Below, in pieces: positions 35,365 to 47,472 of a stretch of DNA of 64,000 nt. A program made the position numbers and the translations under genes. Source of the DNA: Medicago truncatula (lineage: Eukaryota > Streptophyta > Magnoliopsida > Fabales > Fabaceae). The stretch spans positions 28,259,262 to 28,323,261 of the forward strand of contig NC_053042.1 in assembly GCF_003473485.1 (NCBI RefSeq), given 5' to 3'. How positions within the stretch are numbered: the first letter of the stretch is position 1; every line of letters starts with the position of its first letter. The notes beneath the pieces were generated by a model. It did not search any database. It worked only from the letters and a program-made list of their open reading frames with translations, and was not told the DNA's origin.

Positions 35365-38190
35365 TCAAAGCTTCTTTACAACTTCCTCAATTACACGGGT
35401 ATAATAAATCATTCTCCTAATTGCATTCTTTGCTTCTTCAAAGTCCCGCCTTTGAAAAGCATCAGCGAAGGCATTAGACCAACTTTGCATTTTCTCCTGC
35501 ATCTGGATGAACATTCCAAGGATGATATGAAGAAAAGAAACAACATCAAAGCAATTATAATTCAAATTCTGTATTTGAACTGATTATGCAGTCTCTGTGC
35601 AGCACTTACGCCTTACTAAATAGAATTTTCAAGCATACCTCAGAGCGAATGTGATTCAAAGCCTCGGAGTTAGTTGCTTCTTCAACAGCTTCCCTGATTT
35701 CCATAATCTGCAGGAAATTTTAATAACAGAGTAGGATTAGAGTCGAGGTTAGATTTTCCTTGTGTAGACGAGTGAAATATGAGAAAAGAGATAGAAAGCA
35801 ATATGCATAGATAGTTGCCATTATCCCTACCAATTAAATTCCAAAGTCCTATTTTATGTTCGGGCAAAAGCTGGGCAGTTGATGAAGTGAAAAAAGGAAA
35901 ACGTTTACCTATAACAGAAATGCCACTTTCATTTCAATTGAACATATACATTGCTGCAGTTTATTTTTATACTTTTCTCATGTTATTTTCACTTCCATAG
36001 AAGTTAAGTTCAACGTTCTGACAGCTGAGAAAGCGTATTTTTAAATGGAAAAGGAATCTCAGATGCTAAAATAAACTTATTCATTATGATTTAAATATAA
36101 TCAATTGCAGTAACTAAGTCATCGCAATTGTACGAATATTATATTAGTTATTCTTCAGATATTTTTTATATTTGTCTCTGGACGATAGAGACTCAGGTAT
36201 TTAAAATTCAAATAAACTTTGAGAATGAGACGCAATTCAATCTTCAAAGAGAATAATTCTCCACTTATTTTCTGAAGCACTTGTCTCACTGTCATTCTGT
36301 TTACTACTGAAACCAACTTAAAAATAAATTTCATATTGTAAGCAAATTTGGCTTTATTGAGTTACCTCTGCTAGTAATTCAGGATCTGAAATTGTCTGCT
36401 CCTCGTCAACTTCCACTCCATCGAGTTTCAGCTAACAAAACACGGCGCAACATTACTTGGTGTCAAGCAAGAAGAAACAACTAACAATATAAAAGTAAAG
36501 AAAGTGATGGAAAGCCTGTTGCGACACATTTAATTTATTTGTTTCTAAGATCAAAAGAAAAATTTCCTCATCACATATCACAGGTATATCAATCATCACC
36601 ATTGAACTTTTCATATGTTCAAAATTTGTGGAGATTTCCGCTACCATAACTATGCATCATCAATTTGAATCTTGGCGATGAAATATGCTTACCATGTAAA
36701 TTGCTCTTGACAAAGGTTTGCTAAGTGTACGATATGCATCAATCACCCTTGCAGATTGTTCAGCAGCATAATCTCTTTCTTCCTGACCAATTGAGATGAA
36801 CAAACAAATTTTGTTAGTCTCTCCGAAAACACCTCAACACATTCAACCTTTACTACCTTCCTTGCCCCAAATCTTTGAAACAAAAAGAGATATGACAAAG
36901 ACATCGGGAGTATGAAATAAAAAGAAGAAAGGATATCCCCGTAAGAAGACAAACCTGAGATTTTGAATGCACCAAATCAGGATGTAGTTTCTTTTGCCAC
37001 TCCTTGTATTTCCCCTCCAAATCGATACCCCCTACGTCATACTTCCTCTCCCTGTATTAAATTTAAAAGAAAAAAATTTACTTTTCAGTTTCTCTACTTA
37101 TATATAGTACTATCCAGACAATAACAAATCAATAGATTTCTTTTCCTCCATCCCAACAACTTTAAACCATATATTGAAAGTCGCAATGGAACTCGAGTCA
37201 GAACTATAATAGACACGCAATTATGTCATATAAGAGAATACAATTTCTAGTAAGCCACCAAATTTGTCATTGATTTTGTAGGACGATCTCAAATTGGTCC
37301 TTGAGATTATAAACATGTCAAAAGATCCCCGACTCTGTCAAATTGTACTCATGTTAGAGACTAAATTGCTAGTTGGTGGTTAAATACAAGAACCAAATTG
37401 ATAGTAAGTGATTAAAATACAGAGACATAATTGATAGTGAGTGGTTAAATATAGGGATCAATTCGACAATTTAATAGAGTCAAGGACCTTCTTGAAATAT
37501 TCATAATCTCGCAAACATATTTGAGAGCTTTCTACAAAGTTAAGGACTAGTTTGATCGTTTACTTATACAATTTCCTCTTGCAGTTTGATGAAACACATT
37601 GCATAAACATACATGTATAAAAACTTTGAAAATAAACAAATTAATAACCTAAGATTAAAAATAAACAAACATGAATTTCCTATAAATTATCAAGTTTCAA
37701 CTTCCTAAGTAAAACATTATGTGCTTCAACTCAACAAATTACAACAAACCCACTATTTATCAACCAATAAAAATCAAAACTTTGTTCACAATTTCAACAC
37801 CCAAGGGCAGAAGAACAAAAACAAAATAAGAGAAACTTACAATCCAAAAATATCAAAATAGTCATTTGAACGATCAACAGGTTGAATACAGCGACACGAC
37901 TGGCAGAACAAGAAAGGTGTTGATTGAGGAACAGCATGACAATTCCAGCATGTTGGTTGAAAATTCTGCTCAGGTTTTGAACATAAACTTTTTCTGCAAA
38001 ATCTTAGAGACCCAGGTGAAGAATAATCGTAATTATGATATAGATGATGAGTATGATACGGTGTAAAGGGTGGTGATGGAGATTGAGGTTTAAGGTGAGG
38101 TAATAGACGTTGAGGAATCGAGGTTAAGGTTCGTGTTCGTGTGAAGTTGAAGAAGGTTGAAAGAGGTTTGGTGAGAAATTTCTTTGTCAT
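35365..38190 (-). CDS. HSCB: Iron-sulfur cluster co-chaperone HscB, 6 exons
   Basis: A J-protein that hands the ISU scaffold to mitochondrial HSP70 for Fe-S cluster transfer. Exons in transcription order: 37841-38190, 36955-37051, 36693-36782, 36366-36431, 35639-35707, 35365-35502; GT..AG junctions and phases sum to 270 codons (269 residues). The first about 75 residues are basic and Ser/Thr/Pro-rich, fitting organelle targeting. Two CxxC pairs (CWNC and CQSC) match the N-terminal zinc-binding motif of eukaryotic HscB. The J domain starts DYFDIFGL and keeps the essential HPD (KKLHPDLVHSK) plus YAAEQSARVIDAYRTLSKPL. The C-terminal HSCB domain (EIREAVEEATNSEAL, then FEEAKNAIRRMIYYTRVIEE) is complete. 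Intron 1 contains a MITE. Convergent with the PPR gene, as I recall for At5g06400/At5g06410. Confidence 0.94.
37255..37558. mobile_element. Inverted-repeat MITE in HSCB intron 1
   Basis: The left arm (AAATTGGTCCTTGAGATTAT) and right arm on minus (AAGGTCCTTGACTCTATTAA and TGCGAGATTATGAATAT) share order and sequence in inverted orientation. Internal phrases such as 'gactaaattgctagttggtggttaaatac' repeat. Exact ends and target duplications were not resolved. Confidence 0.55.
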
Positions 38191-38410
38191 TGTTGAAGAA
38201 GTAATTGAAGATTCCTGAAATTTGGGAGGGTGAAGAAATAAAGAATGAGTTTAGGAGACAAGTTAGATTCGGTGACAGAACACTAACACTTGATTTATTT
38301 GGTTTGTATCTGATACTTGTACGATGATAGTTTGTGCGACGTGTTTGGTTGACAAGTTTTTTCAAACAGTTGGTAGGTTGTAACTTGTAAGGGGAAGCGG
38401 GTAACCAGAT

Positions 38411-39007
38411 TGTGTACAAGTACTATTGGTGAGGGACTCTAAACCATGAGGTATTTTTTTTACTATCATCTCGTCCATTTTTAAATGAGTGTCGTGTATA
38501 GTATTTGTGGTGTCTTTCATTTGTGTGGTTGTTATGGTCTAGATGTGGACAGTCTTTCTGACTTCCCTCGTGATCCAACAATGGTATCAGAGTTTGGTTC
38601 GACGAAGGGTACAACTGACTCCTTGGGTTTGAAGTCTTCCTGACACAGTCGGTTCCGTTGCGAAGAAAGCAACAACGGTAGTACAAGCAAGCATTTGCGG
38701 ATGATCGGTTTTGTTGCGAAGAAAGCAGCAACAAAAGTACAAGCAAGTAATTGCAGATAAAAGAGCTTTCGCTTGAGGGAAAGCACGATGAATTGATGGG
38801 CTCACAATTGAGGGGGAGTGTTGTGTGCAAGTGTAAGTTATATGTTAGACATCTCAAAGAAAAGTGGAAGTTGAACATTTTATAAGTGAGAGGGCTCATA
38901 AACTCATTGTCTTAAGATTTTGGATAAAAGTGTGGCGTGTCTCTCACTTATGAGGTTGTTCAGGCCTAGATGTGGGCAGTTCCGCTGACTCCCCTCGTAA
39001 CCACTCA
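38411..39007 (+). mobile_element. TRIM-like miniature LTR retrotransposon
   Basis: Two related direct repeats, about 38411-38580 and 38819-39007, start TGTGTACAAG / TGTTGTGTGCAAG and end in CCCTCGTGATCCAACA / CCCTCGTAACCACTCA. Directly after the first is TGGTATCAGAG (38582), the initiator-Met tRNA primer site; directly before the second is a purine-rich TTGAGGGGGAG tract. The 240-bp interior has no genes but a direct duplication of a segment including TTGCGAAGAAAGCA. This is the architecture of TRIM elements. The LTRs are clearly diverged and target duplications are not identified, so it is old. It lies about 220 bases upstream of the HSCB start. Confidence 0.7.
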
Positions 39008-39422
39008 AATTAAAACATCAATAATGTTTTAAAAAAGAATGACATTTTTAACAAACTAACATTATTTATTAGTGATTGTAAAAAAAACATTATTTATTAG
39101 TGGTGTATTTCTATCATCATAAATAAAAAGTGAATATAATTCTTTGGATGTACTATATTCCATAATTTTTTTAGGGTAGTAACAAAAAAAAACAAATAAT
39201 AAAAAGAAATAATCTTGTATTGAAAAGTGTAAATTACATTCATTTTAATTTTTGTTTGTTTGTTAAAATACACTCGATTTGAACGGTTGAAGTATTTAGA
39301 GTGTTTGGATGATACAATTGAAAATTTAGATGAACTCAAATGATTTCCTTGAATTGAATTGATTTTTAAATATCTTGTTTGGGTAGAGTAATAAAAACAA
39401 TATTGTTAAGATCGTCGTGTAA
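39008..39422. other. Intergenic
   Basis: AT-rich, no gene recognised. Confidence 0.4.
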
Positions 39423-39907
39423 AATGGGTGAAGCCAAACAAAGGTCGTTTTAAATGTAATATTGTTGCATCTTTTTTTGAGCATTTGAATAAGGTTGGAT
39501 TAGGGATGTGTATGAGAGATGAAAATGGTACTTTTGTTTTGGCTAAACAAGAATATTTCAGCCCCATCTGTGAGGTACACATTGAAGAAGTTCTAGGACT
39601 TTTATTTGCATTGGATTGGGTTCATGAGCTAAATATAGGACCTGTGAATTTTGAACTAGACGCAAAGAGAGTGGTGGATAGCTTTAATTCCCAAAATTGT
39701 GATGCTATGGAATTTGGGAACATCATTAGTCATTGTAAATCTCTTTGTATTAATTTTTATGAAAACTCAAGTGTCGGGTTTGTACGGAGACAAGCAAACA
39801 AGGCAGCTCATATGTTAGCTAAAGCGGCTTTGTTATTAGCTAGTTTTCAAATTTGTGTTGAAATACCAGATTGTATTGATCACATGTTGATAAATGAAAT
39901 GCAATAG
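39423..39907 (+). pseudogene. LINE-derived RNase H-like fragment
   Basis: The frame reads KPNKGRFKCNIVASFFEHLN, then GLGMCMRDENGTFVLAKQEY, FELDAKRVVDSFNSQ and FVRRQANKAAHMLAKAALLL, the RVT_3 RNase H-like domain found at the C-terminus of plant LINE polyproteins. Catalytic aspartates are partly lost (IVASF where DASF is usual). An A-rich tail follows at about 39917. It is a 5'-truncated LINE insertion. The open frame of 159 codons could be translated, but nothing suggests selection for a host function. Confidence 0.75.
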
Positions 39908-40105
39908 TTTTATTCCTCTAAAAAAAAATTGGACAACTTTTATAAACTTTAAAATATTTAGATAAAGTTTGAAATTAGAAAAATAAGTACCGATTTGAAA
40001 TTTGGAATCTTTGGTTTTTATGTATCATTAGAAATTTCCTATATTTGGTTTCGACAAAATATTTTATAAATTTTCATTGTTTTGAAAATTCTCCAATATA
40101 ATCAT

Positions 40106-40121
40106 ATAAACAGTGTAACTT
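40106..40121. repeat. Target-site duplication, left copy
   Basis: ATAAACAGTGTAACTT, matching 42050-42065 (ATAAACGGTTTAACTT) at 14 of 16 positions. Confidence 0.75.
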
Positions 40122-42049
40122 TTTTTTGAATTGGCAAATATTATTAAACGCCATCCCGCAAGATGCAAGGTATGGACGAAACAAGATACAAATGGTGCTG
40201 CATATAGACGGTACACCATAACCACATAAAAACACCCCTAGAGATAAACACACCAAAACACATCACCACCTAAAGTAGACTCCAAAAAAAACAAGCACTG
40301 TAAACACGGTATCCACCACCGCCCATCGTCACTACTCACCCACAAATAACACCCTCAAAATAAAACTCCTAGACCCCAACACCCAAGCTGAGCCGCATTT
40401 CGAAGAGCACCTAACCGAAGGATCATGCAACTATCACAAACCTCGCGACCTCCGATCCACCAAAAGAGCACAACACAAATCCCAAAAACCAACTTAAGAC
40501 AAAGAACTGACTTCCGATCTCAAATCAAAAGTGATCGGCCCACCAAACTATAGTACCAAAATAGCAGGGCACCCCTCGCCCCCGGTACACCAGAGAAAAA
40601 CCAAACCAAGTCAAACAAAGATTGCAGCTAGACCCCGACTCCCGATCTCGAAGCCAAATGAATCGGCCCATCGAAAACCAACACATAATATGTAAGACGA
40701 AAGACATGGCGTGCGAAGTTTAAATAACAAACAAATCCAAAGGACAAGACTCAACACAGCGTGACACGCACCCCCCAAACTCCGTAAACACCTAAACCAC
40801 CCAAAAAAAGCACAAACAAGAGCTAGAGACGACGAACATGGACCCATTTAACAAAGGTTGCTTCTAAAGGAAATCACCCCAACAAGCACACGCCTCCTCA
40901 CTTAAAACACCAACCACCACTACACATCATCACCCCCAAAAACTACGTCTCCAAACCACCCCACCAAGAAACAAGCATTAACCCAAATACAGACCAAAAG
41001 GAAGATGAAACCCAACAACAAAACACGGGCAGCGACGCAGTTTGAAGCGGGAACACTACCTAGGTCGTAAACAGGCATCTGACGGTGACAAGGAGAAGGC
41101 ATCTAGCGCCACAGTAAACACCAACCAATCCAAAAAGTGACAAGAGCCCACCAAACACAACCCAAAAAGGACCCAAAAAAGATCTGAAGGTACATGAATG
41201 ACTACTACCGCCAACACGGAGCGTCTAAGCACCAAACCCTTTCGGGCATTATCTGGCGACTCAAGATAACATAAATGAAACAGAACAATTAAGGAACCAT
41301 ACCAAAATTACCTCCAAGTTGCACGAAAGAAGAACAACACCAACAGAACACAAATGACACAACACGACCAACACCAAAAACAACCACACCACCGACGAGG
41401 TACAGAGTATACATACGAGTAAGGAACCATATGCATACCCATGCCTCAATATCCCAACAATAAGAAGACCCAAGACCCGAAAGGAACAACACAACACCTG
41501 ATGCCAAAAAGCCTAGGCATCGCACAATACAAGCTGCCTAACAACAACAACAACAACAAAATCTTCCCAAAAACCAAGGTACAGATAGAAAGCCTCATAA
41601 AACACACAACAAACACGTAACAAACAACAAATACGAAACAGACACGAACAAAAAACAAACGAAACCTCGGTGATAGATCTCCGGACAACAACCACCCAAC
41701 GCACCAAACCCCAAAAGCGTTGAGATTGCCACTTGCGTCGGATTCGCTCGAAAACCTGCTGATCAAAACCGGATCTGAATCAACCAACCTAGAACGACCC
41801 ACCACGTACCTTGCAAAGTCGGCGACTCAAAGAAACGACAACGACGGAGGGTTAAACACGGACGAACGGAAGCCACCGGCAGGAGAGCAAACTATAACCG
41901 ACTAAAGTGACGGTGGTGCGGAGGAGAAGATCCTCGTCACACCACCCAAAACTGATATCAACATAGGAAAAGGAAGGTTTGGATATGTCGGATTGAAGAA
42001 AAGAGGTTGGGGCGGCACTACTGGTTTAAGAGAGAGGGTGGAGAAAGCT
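40122..42049 (-). mobile_element. 1.93-kb poly(A) retroelement, no coding capacity
   Basis: A block richer in GC than its neighbours, bounded by a 16-bp imperfect direct repeat (40106-40121, 42050-42065). On the minus strand it ends GCGTTTAATAATATTTGCC-like sequence and a short A tail (T run from about 40121 on plus). The TTTAATAATAT..poly(A) end is LINE-like. The minus strand has several overlapping hydrophobic open frames (for example 41446-41805) interrupted by stops, with no RT, endonuclease or other domain that I recognise. It may be a non-autonomous LINE, an internally deleted LINE or a retrocopy. The 5' end resembles an untranslated leader (CTTCTCCTCCGCACCACC near 41930). Confidence 0.6.
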
Positions 42050-42065
42050 ATAAACGGTTTAACTT

Positions 42066-42837
42066 ATTTAGAAGAATTTGAATTACTTCAAAACGTTCTT
42101 TTTCAAATGTTTTCTATTATCCTTTTTTTTTGTCCTTGCATTCAATCCAACTCCTTCAAATGTAACCAAAAAAATCCAACTCCTTCAAACTCTTAAACAA
42201 ACTTGGATGTAAAAATGATATTTTTAGAGAGAAAGCGGAACATGCATGCGAAAGTCACAGTTACTTTTAAAAACCGGTTAAAATATGGCAAATTCTATGG
42301 TACACTCAAAAATTTGAGTGTACCGGTGCACCAAATTACTAAATTAATATTGAAGCGAGATGTTTTTATGAAGAAAAAGAATTATTTTCTATCATTAACA
42401 ATTATAATAATTAGATTTTATTTACCAAAAGTGTCGACGAAATAAAATTTACTTTTTTTGAATTTTTGTTACATATAACAAAGAATATTGATTATTTTTT
42501 ATAAGAAAATGTTAAAAATTTAATATGATTCTTATAAACAATAAAATAATGTTTTTTCTTATAAAATGATGTTTCATAAAATATAAATATTAATAAATAA
42601 CTCTTTATTTCATAAACTGATCGTTAAATTATAAATTTTTAAAATAGAAGTACCGGTACACCTCAATTTGTAGAAGTTCCCTTAAAATATATATGCTTAC
42701 ATGGCAATATGATAGTTTATTGGGAGACATTGTAAAACTATTTTACCTTGTATACCTTCATTTAACTCATCTTTAAATCCATGTAACCCTTAAACTCTAA
42801 ATCCCGAACTTGATTACGATGATGGTATGTTAACATA
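42066..42837. other. Intergenic
   Basis: AT-rich. Inverted phrases CACTCAAAAATTTGAGTGTACC (about 42303) and GTACCGGTACACCTCAA (about 42650) may belong to a small element with unclear ends. No gene. Confidence 0.4.
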
Positions 42838-45800
42838 CTAGTGTAACGTCCCGTGCCAAGCACGGGATATATTTTATTTAAATTTTTTTAATATGATTTA
42901 AATTTTAACAGATTTTTTAAATATCATTGTTTTTGTTTCTTTTCATCCATAATTTTGGCGTTATGTAATATTTTATCTTCGTATTTAAAATTGAACAATA
43001 AATAATCATTTATTGAGATCAAAAAGTTAAATTTTATAGATAACTATTTTTGTGAGAGTGATAAAATAATCAACAAAAGTACAATTAAACCCAAAAGATA
43101 AAAACACTCTAAATAATTAATATATTTCTAAAAAATTAACTAATTAGTAAGAGTTTGTATTAACTTTGATTTGTCAGTCATTCAATATATCAAATGGATA
43201 TGATTACCTATGTTTTAATTTTTCACTCTTAATAAAAATATTAATTTTTTACTTAATCACAATGATCTCTATGATCACAATTATAAATTAAAAAAAAACC
43301 TAAATTCAAAATTTTAGTTACATCTATTATTTTTCTTGGTTTCATAAATAATATTCATTGACATTACTTTTTTAATTTATGAAAATAAGCACATTTTTGA
43401 ATAAAATTTACCTCATAAATATATGTATATTTTGTATTTCATTAAAAAAAATGAATTTTATTGTTAAATTTTGAATATAAAAAAAAGCATTAACAAATCA
43501 TGTTTGATTTTATATTTGTGAACAAAAAATAAGTTTAAAACACAAAAATATTTTTAATATAATAGGTTATCGCTAATTATTCACACTTAGGGAAATTTAA
43601 TTTTTGTATTTACTTTAGAATTTGTGTAAAGTTTAAGACATAAGTAAATTGTAAATTGAAAATATGGAAACTAATTTTTTTTTTATTGAAGTGTCAATAC
43701 ATGCAACGAAAACAATTTGTTCAATTGAAAATTGAAATTCCCAAGACAATAAAAGAGGTGCCTTGCATCAATATACAAAATAACATTGTACCAAAAGGTG
43801 TACAAACTTTACCAAAATAGACTTGTAATAAAAAAAAAAAAACAACCTTATTAACATTCTTTAACTCCTCAATAGTGGTCCTAGGAGTAAGTAAGAGAAA
43901 CTCTTCATTTACAAGTATGCGAGATGAATTTGGTAATTGGATCAATCCCGATGCAGGAGAATTTGTATTTGCACTAAGAAAGCTATAATAAAAAGTATCA
44001 ATCAATAATATTATAACTTAAGAAGAAAAAAAATGTTATATTAAAAAAAAATATATATATACCTTTTCCTTAGTTCCTTTGTTTCACCAATTTCAGGATT
44101 GAATGTGATTCTAGTGGAAGAAAATGCATTTTGCAATGCTGATTTTCCTATCATTAAGATTCAAAAGTATATGAATCAAGTATATATATTCGTATAAACA
44201 AACAATCACAATTGCTAGTCATAAATTATTACCTTGAAACAATTTAACTTTTGCCAACATAATGGCTACAACAACATTTTGAGATTCACCGGACGATAGG
44301 AAAGAGCTCAGCTCTTCAACATACTCTCCAAAAAGAGTACATTTAAAACGATACCTATTTAAAATTGTCAAAGATTATACAAATATTAATAAAAATACTA
44401 TAATACAGGTCTTGAAAAATTAGAATTACAAAAAAAAAAAAAATCAAACCTACCCATTTGAATCCAATTCAATGACATTCATTTTAGTTTTTACACCATC
44501 TCTTTCGTACTCTCTTTCAACTCCAACTCCAGTCATGACTCCAATTACATCTGCATATATAACACACATTAAAATATCGATCAAATTACTATTTATTATT
44601 AAAAGAATATAACATACAATTGAATCATATTAAACAAAACATTTTATTAATTCAATATATAAATTATTGTGTTATTTTTGTAAGCAAAAATAATATTAAA
44701 AAAAATCTACATGAAGAAAATTATAGTCACTTACCTACCAAGAAGTTGTTGTCGTAAGATTCATTGAAAACATCATATGCAGATGTAAACGAATACACGT
44801 TTGTTGGGACCAAAACAGTTTTAGATAGTTTGACTTTTGTGTTGATTGTGAAATTCAGTTTGTATTCATTGCGTGATGGTCGATACGAACCACTGTTGCT
44901 AGCAACATCAAATGAGGAAATCGTGAACACCATTCCCTCTTGGAGTTGCTCCTTGGACTTGTAGATCAATGTTCTTCGTATAGACGCACCAATTCGATCA
45001 CCCTAGATAAAAGAGATGAGAACATTATACTTTAAACAAAAAAATACTAAAAAAAACAAAAAAGAAAAACGATATGAAAAAGGTATCTTTCGATCCATTA
45101 GAACCAACTCCATGGAAAATGATAGTTTTTTATTTTTGTAGTCTTGAACAAACCAAGCACGAACAACCCTCACAACCATGTCCACGATTGTTTTCTTGGC
45201 GAAACATTAGAGTTGAAGTCGTGTTTCATAGACATTTTCCTTTGCAATAGAAAAATTACAGAAATAGTTTAAAATATAGATATCAGAGCACCAGATAACA
45301 GAAAACGAAAAACTATATTTTGTGATTGTTGTGTACTCATACCCAAAAACTCTACTATTTATATAGAAAAATAGTACCATAACGGTTAATATCAATTAAT
45401 TATCAATTTGACCGTTTTAAAATTAATATTATCAACGTCTTTAATATTATAAAACGTGCATTAAACGATTAAATTATATTTCATGTAACGTACAAAAAAA
45501 ATTAACTTCATAACATTTGAAATTTAATTTAATATTTAATAATATCTTATAAATAATTATGTAATATAGTTTTGTAACAAACAAAAATTAATTATATAAC
45601 CTTAAAAATTAATTAATAAAATTAATTTTTTTAATTAGTAGGTTAATGCCTTAGTGTAACGTCCCAAAATTCAAAATATAATTTATTCAATTTATTTATT
45701 ATAATTTTGTAACCAACCAAATTTTTAATGTTACATATAAATGTTAATTGAATACTAATTAGATTAATAATTATTTGATTTGTAACGTTCAAATTTTTAT

Positions 45801-46057
45801 TGTAAAATATAAATTTTAATCGAAACAGTAATTATATTAATCATTATCTGATTGTAACCAACTATTTACTTTATGTACAATTTAATGTTAAATAAAAAAC
45901 GGTTTTTAATAATAATTAAAATTATTAAGCTTGTATTAAAAATTAGGAGGAATTTTGGGAACATATGCCAAGTAGGTTTTTGATGAGGTGGACATCCTTA
46001 GAGGAAAGGAATTTGAAATAGATTATTTCTAAGAACTCTAAATTGTTAGTATAAAGA
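42838..46057 (-). mobile_element. Putative Helitron carrying an RPA70-like gene
   Basis: On the minus strand the left end reads CCCGTGC TTG GCACGGG (a perfect 7-bp-stem hairpin), then ACGTTACACTAG and T. A hairpin about ten bases before CTRR followed by T is the Helitron 3' terminus. The 5' end is a guess: A|TCTTTATACTAAC at 46057 on minus fits the TC start and A/T insertion rule. The cargo is a decayed RPA1/DUF223-type gene on the same strand; Helitrons of plants often carry RPA-like genes. No Rep/helicase is seen, so it is non-autonomous. A second copy of TAGTGTAACGTCCC at about 45653 without hairpin is unexplained. Confidence 0.6.
43847..45235 (-). pseudogene. RPA70-like (DUF223/OB-fold) gene, decayed
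   Basis: RPA large-subunit-like proteins bind single-stranded DNA through OB folds. Exons recognised (transcription order): about 45090-45235, 44735-45002, 44454-44550, 44233-44354, 44063-44138, 43847-43982. The start is likely the ATG at 45235 (MSMKHDFNSNVSPRKQSW). A one-base loss near 45180 is needed to reach MVVRVVRAWFVQDYKNKKLS. The first donor, after LMDRK, reads AT instead of GT, while the acceptor TATCTAG is normal. Later exons encode GDRIGASIRRTLIYKSKEQL, YKLNFTINTKV, DVIGVMTGVG and FKCTLFGEYVEEL. The C-terminal zinc OB fold is missing. Frameshift, donor loss and truncation make it a pseudogene. Confidence 0.7.
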
Positions 46058-47472
46058 TATCATAAAGACATGTTAAGAAACCCACACATAGTTGTTATAT
46101 CTTTTTTTTTTTAGGGGAAAAGGTTGCACACAGTGGTTATATCTTGAAACTAACAAAATTAACTTTACAAAAATATTGAATGTTTTTAGATTATTAGCTA
46201 CAACATAAACATATATAAGCAAAGAGAACATGTACATCTTTTATAAAAGTTGAATGTTTGCAAACACTATTAGTTGCAATTCTTTAATTTGAGGGGGAGA
46301 CTGATGAAGAAGACATAACGGCATGTTTGTGTGTGAGCATGTGTTGATAGTCTTATTTTTTTTTATCTTAATAAATCTAGACCATTAATTAGATCTAATA
46401 GTATTTTTGTCATGGTTCATCGATGAAGGACATAATTGAGCCCTCACCCTAGAATCCAACTTTTTTTTTTTAATAGAAGGATAGTCAAAACTTATTAAAT
46501 TGAATTTTTTTTTTTTTGGTACATAAGTGAAACAAATTTCTACTTATGGGAGACAAATATTATTAAACTGATATTTTCTATTGGTATTATAAATTTTCCA
46601 AGACTCGAAAGCCATACATGTTTATGTTGTAGCTAATAATCTAAAAAAATTCTGTATCAACTAATAGTTTGTAAACTAGGGTGACTTATTATTATTACTC
46701 ATGAATTTGATCATTCTTACTATCTAGATAACACAAATATCTAAACAGAGAAATGAACTAATTAGAAGTTTATGTAAAAAGCTTTGTAAATATTTTCTTG
46801 AAACAAATTTATATCGATCTCGACAAGAATACTACATCGCATTTTCGTCATTTCATCGTCACTTGATAATATTACTTTGTGAATCGATTTTTACACAAAT
46901 TTTATACTCATAATCTCTTTTAAAAAGGGGTTACACATTTAAAAAATATGAAAATGAATATTTCCATGCACAAATTTTTTGTTCTTATTTATAACTTTAC
47001 GAGGCAATGTAAAGATAAATTGACAAACACAATATAGTATAGATTACATGGTTAGCAGAAAAATAAATGGAAAAGGTGATTTCATGTCCAACAAGACAAA
47101 AAAGGAGAGCCTTTTTTGAGTAAATCAAGGTATCCTTGTGTACAAGGGTAGAGATTTAATCTCTGGAGGTAACGAAGATCTATTAAAAAGGTTGACTGCT
47201 TTCAATAGATGATTTTCGGTACACCAATTGATCAGACTCCCGGCTAAATGGTCAAAGAACTCAAATATCTACCGGTTTTGACACACTATGTCGGTAAAAA
47301 AAGAGAACCCTGTATGAGTATATTTCACTACTGAACCATTATTCAAGAAATCCTTGCCTATGGTATACAAAACATGTACTAAGCTACTGAGATTTGTGGT
47401 TACATGCTGACAATATGCCTCAAAATACCATATCTTTACTCTCCTCTTAACCATTAACGTCTCTCCATTTGG
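46058..47472. other. Intergenic and 3' flank of START gene
   Basis: AT-rich. From about 47100 to 47472 sequence becomes less AT-rich and is probably the 3' untranslated region of the minus-strand START gene. Nothing else recognised. Confidence 0.45.

Noticed and set aside
40074-40256. 60-codon minus-strand frame
   Set aside because: It spans the poly(A) end of a retroelement and its target duplication.
40525-41805. Minus-strand hydrophobic open frames as membrane proteins
   Set aside because: They overlap in different frames, end in frequent stops, lack recognisable domains, and lie inside one retroelement-like insertion.
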